A stretch of 45,035 bases of DNA from Silene noctiflora (Eukaryota; Streptophyta; Magnoliopsida; Caryophyllales; Caryophyllaceae), in contig VHZZ01000015.1 of NCBI GenBank assembly GCA_009801015.1, positions 29,950 to 74,984 on the forward strand, in the 5' to 3' direction. Position 1 is the stretch's first letter. Each line of letters begins with the position of its first letter. Positions 1 to 11,302 of the stretch are shown in pieces. The position numbers were made by a program, and so were the translations under genes. The notes beneath the pieces are model-generated. The model was not told the origin of the DNA. It saw nothing but the letters and a program-made list of their open reading frames with translations, and made no database searches.

Positions 1-979
1 TTAGAGAGGGAAAAGGGTAGTTTCGTCCTTTTTTTAACAAACGCCGACTACGTTTACTAAAACGTCGACTACGAATTACAATCCGGTTTATATTCCCTTC
101 TGTTACAATTATTTATTTACCTTTTTATATTTATTCAGAGGAAGTATTTTACTTAAACGAAAACGAAAGATTAGGACGGATTAGAACGGAGGGAGTACAT
201 GCAAATGCAAACAAGTTAACGGTTGTTTCAAAAGAAAACACATTGCCATTCTCTGTCAATGTCGTTAATGAAGATTTTACGGAAGGTTTTTTCTATTCTT
301 AGTTTTACCCGTCGTTGTGGTATACGCGGCAAAGACTTGTAATTCTTCGGTTATAATAAGGGACGGTTTTTCACAAAGTTATTAAAAGATCATCTTATTT
401 CTTTATGTAATGTGGTATACCCGGTAAAGTCTTGTACTCATATGTCACAGACTTCTTAATTTTATATTTACTTTCAGAATATAAGTACTTATTTATCGTT
501 AACTCCGATTTATAACCTGAATAACTAGATAATTACACGTGATGATATTATTCTGAGATTGTCTCTCAAAAAACTTGCTTTTTTAAATAAAATTACAGAG
601 CAGTGAATCACAATCTTTCTAGATTATTAAGACACCATTTTCCGAAACCTTTAATCTATTTTCGTTATAAAATCAAGTATGTGACGTACGAGTACACCGA
701 CTACGAGAGTATTCCGTATAAAATAGGTTAGTCACTAGAATTCATCAATTGCGTCCCGTAGTTGTAAATTTGTAATTCTGAAGCTTATTTTGTTTTGTTT
801 TGTCTTGTTCCTTGTTTTCCATAACTTGAGAGTAACTTGTTTCCCAAATAAACACTAAAATACTACGGAGTATTTCTATAAATGGTTTTTTTGACTTAGA
901 AATGTGAAATTGAAGACATTCAAGTTATAGTATTATCATGGATATCGCAAATTAATTTTGATGTAGTACGACGTGTCGA
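1..979. other. Upstream spacer, no gene seen
   Basis: AT-rich sequence without a coding frame of note. At 173-197 the phrase ending GGAGGGAGTA looks like the right end of a Stowaway-type element whose left part is not recognisable or lies outside the window. Nothing else can be supported here. Confidence 0.6.
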
Positions 980-987
980 TGTAGGAG

Positions 988-1513
988 TAGGGGTGTTCGT
1001 CGGTCCGGGACCGGACCGGACCAGACCAAACTTAGTGGACCGAAGACCAAACAAGGGTAAAATGGTGGACCGTGGACCAGACCATAATTATATTGGTCCG
1101 GTCCGGTCCGGACCGTAAAAATGTATAGACCGGACCGGACTGGACCATATGGACCAAATAAAATATTTTTTTGTTACTTTATTATTTTAACGATTACTTT
1201 AATTTATTTAATGACCTATATTTATTTTGTCTAGAGTAGTAGAATATGTCAAAGTAATATATTACAAAGTAATATTATGATATTAGGAGAAATATTTGTA
1301 AGTTATACAATTTTAAAGATTTTCGTTACAAAAGTTTGGTCCATGGTTNGGTCCGCGGTCCGTTCGGTTTGGTCCGAGAGCGGACCAAAGACCAAACTTA
1401 TGTAAATAGGTGGACCGTGGACCGGACCAAATAAAGTATGGTCCGGTCCGGTCCGGACCAAATTGCACGGTCCGATCCGGTCTTTGGTCCGGACCATTGA
1501 ATGAACACCCCTT
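988..1513. mobile_element. hAT-like non-autonomous element with GGTCC arrays
   Basis: A 526-bp element bounded by TAGGGGTGTTC on the left and GAACACCCCTT on the right. It is flanked by a perfect 8-bp duplication, TGTAGGAG, at 980-987 and 1514-1521. An 8-bp duplication and a TAGGG-type terminus are hallmarks of hAT transposons. The interior is two blocks of near-palindromic GGTCCGGACC repeats around an AT-rich core and carries no transposase. Apparent minus-strand reading frames here are only the translated repeat. The intact target duplication suggests a fairly recent insertion. Confidence 0.85.
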
Positions 1514-1727
1514 TGTAGGAGGCGATAAACATCGTCGTACATTTAGTAATTGATATACGGAGTACTCGTAGTTGATTACTTGACGATTCCCCATCTTATA
1601 AAAGAGTTGTCAACGACAAATAATTATTTTGCGTAAAAAAACTAATTAGTGATTTATGACCGTGATTTTTTAGAAATAGTATTATCTGAGGACGTCCTGT
1701 CATGTATCTTTTCCAATGCAACGAAAT

Positions 1728-2301
1728 CGCGAAAGTAGTGATTAGCCCCCACAACTTTACACAATTGTGAGATTAAGCCCCATAAGTTACAAATGTAGTA
1801 ATTAACCCCCATAATTTTGACAAAAAGTGAAATCTAACCCTGTTTTTAATTTTAACATAAATATATCATTAAATCATTTTATATTTATACTAATTGTACA
1901 TTAAATCATTTTTAATATTTTAAGAGTATTTAACTAATTTATTAAAACGTAGTTTTAATATAGAATATTTTAANTATTTTCACTAGTTTTAATATAATTG
2001 ATATACATATGAAATTACTTTACAAATTCTAAATTTTATGTAGCTTATTCAAATATTATTTTTTTCCAAAAATGTGTAATAAATTTCATATAATTTATAA
2101 ATGCATTACAACTTTTATTNTATTGATAAATTATACAAATGAATGAAATTGGTTTTTTTGTGCAATTTTGGTTGGGAATCAAAGAATTGGATTCAATTTC
2201 ACTTTAATTCAAAGTTATGGGGCCTAATCACTACATTTGAAAGTTATGGGGCTTAATCTCACAATTGTGTAAAGTTATGGAGGCTAATCGCCACTTTCAC
2301 G
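1728..2301. mobile_element. Mutator-like foldback element (MULE-type MITE)
   Basis: A 574-bp element with terminal inverted repeats of about 100 bp, starting CGCGAAAGTAGTGATTAG on the left and, reverse-complemented, CGTGAAAGTGGCGATTAG on the right. A perfect 10-bp duplication, GCAACGAAAT, lies at 1718-1727 and 2302-2311; duplications of 9-11 bp point to the Mutator superfamily. Each arm carries about three copies of a ~38-bp unit built on AAAGTTATGGGGCTTAATC. The core is AT-rich and non-coding. Confidence 0.82.
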
Positions 2302-2398
2302 GCAACGAAATAAACATGAAATTATAATTTTTTTAGTTGTTTGTGTACATTTACTGGTCAAGGACTCAAGGTGAAATTCCTAATAATTACAAATAATA

Positions 2399-2697
2399 CT
2401 CCCTCTCATCCACTATCTTCTTCCCCTTTCAAGTGGGCACGGAGATTAAGGGAGTGAGTATTATATTGATAAAAGAAAATGTGGGGTTGGGGGATTATAG
2501 AGAGGTAAGAATAAAATAAGAGTAAAAAAGTTGGTGGGGTTTGGTGATAAGAGAGAGGAATGAATAAAATAAGAGTAAAAGTGTTGGGTGGGGTTTGTGA
2601 TTGGAGAGAGTAAAATTGTTACCAAAAATAGAAAGGGGAAGAAAACCTGAATAATCCGTTTTAGGAAATAGGGAAGAAAATAGCAGATAGGAAGGAG
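2399..2697. mobile_element. Stowaway-like MITE upstream of GULLO
   Basis: The left end CTCCCTCTCATCC and right end, reverse-complemented CTCCTTCCTATCTGC, form imperfect inverted repeats. TA dinucleotides flank both ends (2397-2398 and 2698-2699), as Tc1/mariner Stowaway elements require. The interior contains several copies of a purine-rich unit, GAGTAAAA...GTGGGG. It ends about 290 bp before the GULLO TATA box, so it may sit in the promoter region. Confidence 0.75.
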
Positions 2698-2987
2698 TAC
2701 AAGTTTTGGTTAATGAATCCTTCTGATTATTAGTACGATCACATTTTTATGAGACTCAAGCAAATAAACGACTACTATCGACAAATTCTGTGGTGATTTA
2801 GATAGGCATATACTCATGTTATTAAGTTAATTTTTCAGAATTAGTGTTTGAAGATTTAAAATAAAAATACGAGCCCATAATACCATGACTTAAATCATGG
2901 GTTCGCCACTACACCTAGTACCCCTTTCATCAAAATTACAAATGCAAAAACGGAACTCAAAATTTACAAATTCCGCGCGCCGTTCTC

Positions 2988-2994
2988 TATATAA
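2988..2994 (+). promoter_or_regulatory. TATA box of the GULLO-like gene
   Basis: TATATAA lies 43 bases before the chosen ATG. If transcription starts about 30 bases downstream, the leader is only about 15-20 bases, which is short. The position also supports ATG 3037 as the start rather than a more distant upstream codon. Confidence 0.5.
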
Positions 2995-3036
2995 CGTCTC
3001 CACCATACACTTGTGCTTAAAGCAAAAAAAAAAAAC

Positions 3037-6000
3037 ATGTCGTCAGAAAATATTTGTTGGATTCATAAAAAATGTCACAAAATAACTGTCATAACTACAT
3101 ACATAATTTTATGTTGCCAACTTGTTTTTTGTGTTGTTCCACAAGAGCCTGTTAAATGTTCTAATGGTAACTCCAATTGTACTGTCACCAATGCCGTTGG
3201 CTCCTTCCCTGACCGGAGTACTTCGTGTCCGGCGGCCGATATCGTGTACCCTGAAAATGAAGATCAACTCATTTCTTACGTTAGAGATGCAACCAAGATT
3301 CAGAGAAAAATCAAGGTTTGTTATACATCAAATGTAGTCTACCTCTGATTGTGTACTTTCTGAATTATATTATAAAGTTTTTGAATTTTGCTTTAAATAA
3401 AATTTTTGAGCACGTTTAAAAACATTAAACTAAAAATATACAACATTGCTCAAAAACTATATATATATATATATAAATTAAAGTATGCTCAGAAAAAATG
3501 CAATGTGTATACTTAATAACTGAAATGATTTGAGTTAATACATTGGATACGTAATCTTTTTCTCAATTTTTTGTCTTTGAAAAATTAGTAATATGAGGAT
3601 TATATTATCAGCCATAGGCTATCTTTATCCCCAAATTAAAAATATATTTTTAAGTTGTTACTCCGTAGTCCGTATAATTTATTTCGAAACTCAATTCAAA
3701 TTCTTATATTTTCACTTTATAGTTTATTCTCAAACCGACGATGTTCAAACTAATAAAAAATATTTACTATATACGTGACAGAGTTCCCGCAGAGATTGTA
3801 CTATTCTTAAGTCTTAACTCTTAAGTTGAGTCTTATATTTTTAAGAACCGACTTAAAACTTTGTAATGATAAATGCACATAATCCCAAGACTTGGCCTCA
3901 AACTTACGTGAGTTTCTTGAACTTAATTTTAACTCATTTTAGTTTAGCATAGCTTTGTTCAGCAGTTTAATTTCATTTAGTTCAGTTTAGTTTAACTCAG
4001 CTTTTAATTCAGTTCAGCTTCATTAAATTTAGTTAGTTTGATAAAGAACAAACAGCCAAATGTAATAGGAGAGTTTGTGTTGGCTATTTAATTTTGCTCT
4101 TACAAAAATGAATGTAATAATGCACGCGGTGCCCTTGAGCTTTGCTTTTTTGCCCGAAATATCCAATTTTTTTATCCGGAAAACTTTAAGAATCCATAAC
4201 TCGTGTTTACGAGTTCAGAAAGTGATAATTTTTTATTTTTTTTCAAATTGATCATCTTTTTGAGAACTACCACTTGAGAAAAAAAGTCGTTGAGTTTGGA
4301 ATTCGTGACCAAGAGATATGGTCACTCAAAGTTTGTTCGGTCAAAAAAAATTTGACACGCAATAACTCCTAGCCACGGGATCCAAATACGATAATTTTTT
4401 TTTTTTTTTTGAAATCGTAGTTCTCGGAAAGATGATCGATTTGAAAAAAAAAAATTATCACTTTCTGAAATCGTAAATACGAGTTATGACCTCTTAAAGT
4501 TCCCTAGATCAAAAAATTGGGTATTTCGGGCAAAATGTCAAACCTCAAAGACACCACGTGTAGTTTCCGTAACGTTTAAATTCGCTTTAAAATAATCTCA
4601 AGTTTGAATAATCCGAAATAACCCTAAATTTTATGCGTTTCTTCTTATGATTGTCGTCTCAAAATTAAAATTGACAACTTTCTGTTATTTTTTTTATTTT
4701 AAAAAATATTTACTCCCTCTACTTCTTTCGAATTACAACATTTATTAGTTTCTAGAATGAATATTAAGGGTTTTAAGAGGTGATCAAATTGATAATACAA
4801 TAAAACGACATAAACTTTTATTATTTCCTAAATATATTCTTTACAAATGGATAATTTTAGACCTTTCTAAATAATCATTTAATACATCCGTCTTCAACAA
4901 GAATTTGCATTATGTGTCATCTCCTAAATAAATAAGGTATAATAATTTTAGACATTTTTTTTTTCCTTTTAAGGGTATTATAATCAATAGTTATCTATTT
5001 TCATTTGAGTAAGTTATTATATGTCATCTCCTAAATAAATAAGGTATAATGATTTTATGTGGTACAAAATTACTCCTTTTTTTCCCTTGATCTTTACGTC
5101 AAAATGAATAGATAACTATTGATCGAGACGGGTGACTACTAACTATCGAGTCTTTGCATATCGTGCTTATTTATTGTGCTCTACAAAAGTTTATTGGGGG
5201 ACAAATAATTGAAGTATTATTGCTTTAATTCAGCTGTTTTTTCCAAATTGGCCCTTCTTAGCTAAATATTGAATACTTCTCGCTCTCCGTTCAATCCTAT
5301 TTCGTATCTTTAAGATAACAAATTTATTTTAATCAAACGTATGAAATTGATTTTAAGAGAGCAAATTTCTTTGACTTGCTAAAAAAGAAAGAAATGGAAT
5401 TAAAGTAAGTGACAAAGGAATTATACGGAGGACCACTAATAACATACTCCCTCGGTTCCACGTCATAGTCAATAGTGTAATTCTTTCTTTCCAGTTATTT
5501 CTTTATCTTTAATTAAATTACCGTATTAAGACTAAAAAGAGGTAAACAAATGATTAATGTATAAAGATCTTACGCATGGAAACAGGTGGTAACCAAATAC
5601 GGTCATAGTTTTCCGAAATTGGTATGCCCGGATGGAGAAAATGGGCTAGTAATAAGCACAAAGAACCTCAACAAGATACTCAACGTCGACCCGACCCAAG
5701 AAACAATGACGGTACAAACCGGAATGATACTAAACCAATTCAAAGACGAGGCCGCTAAAGTAGGCCTAGCCTTACCTTACTCCCCTTATTGGGCCGGTTT
5801 AACCATTGGTGGTATGATCTCAACCGGGTCTCATGGAAGCTCATTACGCGGCCTTGGTAGTGCCGTGCATGACTATATCGTTGGCCTTACGATTGTTAGT
5901 CCCGGTGGCCGTGATGACGGTTATGTTAAGGTTAGGAGGCTTGGTGCTGGAGATGATGATCTTCAGGCTGTTAAGGTCTCGCTTGGTGTTCTTGGTGTCA

Positions 6001-8334
6001 TTTCTCAGGTATGTCTGTTACTTTAGATCTGTTTCACGCTTACAAGTTACAACTGTCTTAATAAAATATACTCGTATTTTTTTATGAAGGTGACGTTTAA
6101 ATTACAACCCTTGTTTAAGAGAAACCTTACATTTACAAGCAAAAGCGATAGTGATTTGGGAGACGAAGCGTTGACGTTCGGACACAAGCATGAGTTTGGA
6201 GACATGGTATGGCTTCCGAGTCAACGTAAGGTGATCTACAGAATCGACGACAGGGTTCCTATCACAACCCCTGGCAACGGTGTCTATAAATTCAGCCCTA
6301 TGCGCTCTTTTCCTCGATTTGTACTCGAATCTATTCGAGCTGCAGGTAACCATGCCATACACATTCTTGTATAGGTCGTTTCATCGTAAAACCAATTCAA
6401 TTAATTACTCGCTCCTTACACGTGGATTATTTGAGTCGTCGAGGGATCGTAAACTTGTTAAAGAATTTGAGTAGATGATGCCTTTGTTACAACATTTCAG
6501 AGGAGATAGAAGAATCAATGGGGTTGGACACAATAAGATGCAGCAACGCAAAAGCCATTAACGCAGTTCTTCTTGCGAGTGCGTATGGACTCACAAACAA
6601 CGGTAACTTTCAACAATTGTTTTTCCAAAAGTGATCATGTTTGGGTAAATAGTGAACACTTTTCATGATTAAAAAATGACAATTTTTTCTCAGAGTGGTC
6701 ACTATTTACCAAAATTGTTCACATTTTTGCTAAAAAACACGAAGAAGATTGTCATACAAGAGAATTGTTCGAAAAGTAAAGTCCGCATTTGTTTTTCAAC
6801 AAACACGTTAGAAAGCATACAAATAAGAGCTTATGGAATACAAGTTAGGCTAGGAGTGTAAACAACCTCATTTTGTTAAAGAAAATGAGATGGCGTTAAT
6901 GCGTTATACGTCTTTTGCGACTTGAAAATTTGACACATTTTGCTATTAAAACAAAAAGATAAACCTCAAAAATATGACTCATTTCCAAAGCCTCCCTAAA
7001 TTTTAATTGTCTCCATAACGACTGCTTCACGAAGCAAGAACGAGGTAATAGGAATATTTATAATTGTTGGGTCTCAACCATCACCTTAAGGTTTTGGTTG
7101 AGATGGTTCATCTATCATGGTATCGAATCCTGACAAACTCAAAACTCCTCAAAAACTCGGAATATTTATAATAATTGGACCTCAACCATCACCTTAAGGT
7201 TTTGGTTGAGATGGTTCATCTATCAGTATTGCTCTCGGTGTTTTACTTTGTTGCTGTAGGAGCCGACTTGACTACTCAAGGAGTCATCCTTTCTGATTGA
7301 TTGTCGGGTTGGAATTTCCGATGCAACGAAAGCTTTTATGTTTTTATGAGCGTTAGCTGCTACGGCCAAAGACCTTCAGAACAATGGCACCAGCTAGTCG
7401 TTTAGAAGCGACCATAGTGAATAAGATAAAGTAACACACTGGAGCAATACCTCGTTCTTGCTTAGTAAAGCGGACCTTGTCGAGACCTGCACGCTAGATC
7501 AGACGTTGTGATACTGCATGGCATCATCACCATTAATGACTTTGCCGTGGTTGAAGCAGAGGGCGAAGGCGGGAGGTGTGTTAGAGTCGTCCACGGTTGA
7601 ATTTTGTACTAAACCCTTTTATTTAATTACATGATGCAGATTATATATTCACTGGATATCCTGTTATAGGTTACCACAACAAGATACAAGCATCCGCAGG
7701 ATGTCTAGACGACTCAAAATTGAGTTATTGTGGATGGGATCCACGGATAAAGGGCGAATATTTCTACAGTAATGGGTTTGCTGTGCCAATGAGCAAGGTG
7801 AAGAGTTTCATCCAAGACATACAAAAACTTGTTAATGAAAAACCAACATCCTTGTGTGGTCTAGAGATGTATTATGGCATCCTAATGAGGTATGTCACGA
7901 AGTCATTGGCGTACCTTGGAAAGGATGAGGACGGGATTGACTTCGATATCACGTATTATAGGTCTCGACAGCCCTTAGGCCCAAGGCTTTACGAGGATGT
8001 ACTTGATGAGATCGAGCAAATGGCGATTTTTAAGTATAATGCTTTGCCCCATTGGGGAAAGAATCGCAATGTAGCGTTTCAGGGTGTGATTAGTAAGTAT
8101 AAGGATAGTAGGAAGTTTTTAAAGGTTAAGGAAATGTATGATCCATTAGGCCTGTTTTCGAATGAATGGACCGATCAAATATTGGGTGTGAAAGGGAGTG
8201 TGGAGATAAAGGGAGTCGGGTGTGGTCGAGAAGGGTTGTGTATATGTGTCGATGATAGTGATTGTGGACCGGGTTATAGTTGTCAAGGAGGTCAAATCTA
8301 TACAATGGCTAGAGTTTGTAGAAAAATTCAATAA
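3037..8334 (+). CDS. GULLO: L-gulono-1,4-lactone oxidase-like FAD protein (GULLO family)
   Basis: Five exons with GT-AG introns join in frame: 3037-3315, 5586-6008, 6090-6345, 6501-6602 and 7640-8334, giving 584 residues, close to plant GULLO length (about 590). The product should oxidise aldonolactones with FAD, a proposed side route to ascorbate; substrate use in plants is unsettled. Residues about 16-37 are a hydrophobic signal or anchor segment, followed by PVKC. The FAD-binding domain includes GHSFPKLVC; its His (about residue 100) matches the covalent-flavin His of animal gulonolactone oxidase. Next come GGMISTGSHGSSL, then the ALO-type C-terminal domain with PHWGKNR near residue 490, and a Cys-rich tail. 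I chose ATG 3037 because upstream in-frame starts are non-ATG. No stop or frameshift is seen. The 2.3-kb first intron and 1-kb fourth intron are full of repeats. The family call is firm; the exact paralogue is not. Confidence 0.93.
4123..4560. mobile_element. Long foldback element in GULLO intron 1
   Basis: About 160 bp at the left (CACGCGGTGCCCTTGAG...) pairs with the right end read in reverse complement (CACGTGGTGTCTTTGAG...). Matching blocks include TTTTGCCCGAAATA, CATAACTCGT and CAGAAAGTGATAATTTTTT. The two arms nearly meet, so the whole element is close to one large hairpin. No clear target duplication is seen, so family assignment is open. It lies inside a host intron with no apparent effect on the splice sites. 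Confidence 0.7.
4915..5125. repeat. Direct plus inverted repeat in GULLO intron 1
   Basis: The phrase TGTCATCTCCTAAATAAATA occurs at 4915 and again at 5022. Between and after them, AATCAATAGTTATCTATT (from 4982) pairs with its reverse complement (5103-5123). It probably reflects a degraded inserted element; the superfamily is unclear. Confidence 0.5.
6638..6718. repeat. Short hairpin repeat in GULLO intron 4
   Basis: GGTAAATAGTGA near 6643 and TCACTATTTACC near 6699 are inverted copies within about 80 bases, making a small foldback just after the exon 4 donor. It could be a solo MITE remnant. Confidence 0.5.
7022..7471. mobile_element. Inverted-repeat insertion in GULLO intron 4
   Basis: GCTTCACGAAGCAAGAACG at the left matches the reverse complement of the right end (GCTTTACTAAGCAAGAACG), giving terminal repeats of about 26 bp around a ~450-bp insert. 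Inside it, a 66-bp unit with CACCTTAAGGTTTTGG is present twice in direct orientation (7051-7116 and 7159-7225). No transposase is seen. It looks like a non-autonomous DNA element; the target duplication could not be fixed. Confidence 0.6.
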
Positions 8335-8392
8335 TTTGTTCTAAATTATGTTGGTTGATTGAAATAATGGTTTGAGCTGCTATTTAATGAAT

Positions 8393-8486
8393 TACTTCCT
8401 CCGTTCAACATTTATGTCCCCATTTCCTCAATATATGTGAGGTATATTATATTGAATGGGGTGATAAAAGTTGAATGGAGGAAGTA
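8393..8486. mobile_element. 94-bp Stowaway-like MITE between convergent genes
   Basis: CTTCCTCCGTTCAAC at the left and its inverted partner GTTGAATGGAGGAAG at the right form almost the whole element. TA flanks each end. It sits in the 278-bp gap between the stop codons of the GULLO-like gene and the armadillo gene, so it probably lies in one or both 3' untranslated regions. Confidence 0.75.
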
Positions 8487-8612
8487 GCAATCATTTGAAG
8501 CAATTTTTACGATAAACTGAAAACAGCCTCTCAGCGGACTACTAATGTAATAAGGTAAATCTGAATAAAAATAGAAATTTTTTAACTAAAAGTTCTGATT
8601 TTTTCATTGCAT

Positions 8613-11302
8613 TCATGTATCTGCAACTAAGTTAAGTGCTGTTTCAACCAGTGAATGAATGCTTGTGCTGCACCTGCTTAAGCCCACTGTTCCGGAAAAT
8701 ATGTTGAAACTCTCGAGCTCTGAGGTTGTGTCTAAAACATTATCCAGTTCATGCTCTAGACCCAGGTTCTTGAATATTACAATGTTTGAATCCGCATCTT
8801 TCATCATCCATATTGCAAGTTCGATGGTAAACCTGCGAATCCTGGGAAATCTGGCAGGTGGGTTTTGGTGTTTCTTCAGAATCTGAACTAGGACTTCTGC
8901 TAACTCATATTGTTTCATTCCAGCTCTCTGAAATATGACGTTTGATTCGTCATTGTTCATGAACCTTAATGCACGCGCTGCTAATCCAACCATTACTTCC
9001 TGAATTTTATCTTCTTGTGAAATGATCATTCTAAGAACCTGTAGAGGGAAACAGAGAAGATAAATTCGTCTGTGAATTTCATATAGTGCTGTCCTTTTTT
9101 CGCTTAGTATACTATTGCCTTCATTGATATGATCGTTTCTACGCTGTATGTTTGAATAAAGCAAAATGACTCCCTAATTGGTTGCACTAGAGTAAAAGGC
9201 TCACTGCGATTATGACGGAATAAGGCAATTGGATAACTTACAGCTGGGACTGCGTCTATGACTCGCCTCAAGTCGAGGAAGTAAACCTCCGGACTGTAAG
9301 TGCACAGATTACTTATTATTCTTGCAGCATTTACACAAAGAACAGGAACTTCCAGTGCTCTGATGAGCTTTCCCAGCGCGTCCAGTTTCAGGATGCGCTG
9401 ACAATTCTGCTTGCTCTCCGATGCCAACATCGCTAATGCTTCTCCTGCTGCACTTCTAACCTCAGCTTCACCTTCAGACATCTCAATCTTTAAGAAGATG
9501 TTTAACAACTCCTTTAAGATTCCACCGGTGCCACCAATCCGTTCAGTTGCATCATCTTCCATTGCGAGATTTGTAAGTATTTCAATTCCGAGTTTCTGTA
9601 ACTCAGGGTGCTTCTCTCCATACCTAAGAATATCTCTAATGTTACTCACTGTGAAAACATTTTCTGAAATCTCTCTTCGGAGCTGTTTTCCTGTACTGCC
9701 CGTTGTGCTTGATAGCATATCGAGTACTTTCAGGGATCTTTTCACTGTCATTATCTGCGACGTTGTGACATCTTCATCTTTCAAAAGCCTTTCCCCAGCA
9801 CATGTAAAGTCAATAATTTTAGGTAGAAGACCCCTTGTGTTGCCTATTTTCCCGCAGTTATCATGGTCTCGAGCGAGCTTCTTGAGAATCGAGAGGCCTA
9901 AATGATTGAAGGTCCAAAACCCATAATCTTCAGGATCTGCAATAACATTTTTTTCTCCAATCCCATCAATTGCTCGGCCTGAGATCCTGCTTACAAACAG
10001 CAAGGATGAAATCGACTCCATAGAACCCGGAATCCCTGCAACCCGAAGGGAATTCTGCTTTTTCCCAGCAAGCTTCAACAAGATTATTGCTGAAGCATGC
10101 CTAATATCCTCTTCTAGTGGATCTTTCCAGTTTAACATCTCGACTAATCGTTCAACAGCTGAAAACGTCGTTCCTATCTTTTGCAATGTGTCATCTGCAA
10201 ATCGCTGACTGGTCGAGAAACTTTCAAGGATTCGGGCTCCCATCAGTTGCTCATCAGGCGAATTTGAAGACAGCAATTCTATAGCGAAAGAGACCATATC
10301 CATCTTCAATCCATCGAAAATACTTTTTTCGACACATCTAGAATAAGCATCGTAAAAGAACCTCTTGATTGATACTATACCCAGCGGTCCAAACTCGCAT
10401 TCCTCATTCACCTCATCCAGTACTTTACAGTAGTTTACCGTGATCTCCCAATAAAGTTTTTCAAGCAAAAACAACGAGGCTTCCGCCAGTGCCAAACTAT
10501 AGAAAATCAGTAACGCAGCTTCTCTGTTCCTTTTATCCGAATCACCCTTCTCTACGTCTCCAAAGTTTCGGTTTATGAGCTTAATCACAGAAAGAACCAC
10601 GCATGTGATCGCGGCCAAAACCTGAACCCATTGAAAGACTTTACTAATATTCCTCGAAACAAAAACCCGTGAAGCATAAGGTAACAGAGGTACTTCGGAG
10701 CTTGCCCAGCGCCTAGTTACCGCCTTTTTACCATCCCATTTTTCAGGTTTTTCTCTTTTTCCTCTAGTGATTTCCCTGTCGCTCTGCATTCTCAATCTAA
10801 AACCTGATTTAAAGCCGTTCCAAATTTTACCTGAGTTCGATTTCAACGTCTGAAAACTGCTAATTCCGGCGTCTGAAAGAGACCAAGTAGCTTGGTGTTG
10901 CCACTCAAGTTCATGACTTCGGCCAAATATCCTTCCTCCTTCGATCAACAAGATGACCGTAATGGTCCAAAAATCAGTCTTGTCTAACGTGATGGCGAAC
11001 CCACCAAGAAGCACAACTGTAGCCCATATGAACCCGAGGGTCCCTAACCCAGTCGCGGTCTTCTCAAGCACAGCAAGGCGTAATGCCAAAAGAGTTAGCC
11101 TCTTCTCTGGGGCCTCAACCGATGTTCTTACAGGAGGTAAGGAAGTCGCAGCATTATCGCTTTCTTGCTTCTCATTACTTGCCTCGCTACTAGTAGTTTG
11201 AGGCTCAAAAATGGTGCTGATTTGTGTATGTGCATCGCTTAGTCGCTTTAGCTCACTTACGCGCAATTGAACATCCCCTTCATGGGAGCTACATCGATCC
11301 AT
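8613..11302 (-). CDS. Membrane-anchored armadillo-repeat family protein
   Basis: Two exons, 11302-9242 and 9038-8613, join in phase 0 across a 203-bp GT-AG intron (donor GTAAGT, acceptor CTACAG), giving 828 residues. The N-terminal 80 residues are polar. Hydrophobic segments follow at about 84-106, 111-128, 222-243 and 262-281. From roughly residue 340 on, the protein is a series of leucine-rich helical repeats typical of an armadillo or HEAT fold, for example EILTNLAMEDDATERIGG and AARIISNLC. Plants have a family of such ARM-superfamily proteins with N-terminal membrane segments whose role is largely unknown. A scaffold or membrane-tethered adaptor is possible but is only inference. ATG 11302 is the first Met of the frame, and no defect is seen. 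The family call is fairly sure; function is unknown. Confidence 0.85.

Noticed and set aside
1303-1594. Two overlapping minus-strand frames of 79-93 codons
   Set aside because: They are translations of the GGTCC repeat array, have an N inside, and repeat the same short phrases; not a gene.
6102-6362. Minus-strand frame of 86 codons
   Set aside because: It lies exactly opposite exon 3 of the GULLO-like gene and is its shadow.
9411-9905. Plus-strand frame of 164 codons
   Set aside because: Antisense shadow of the armadillo exon; the minus-strand frame continues far longer and has the repeat pattern of the family.
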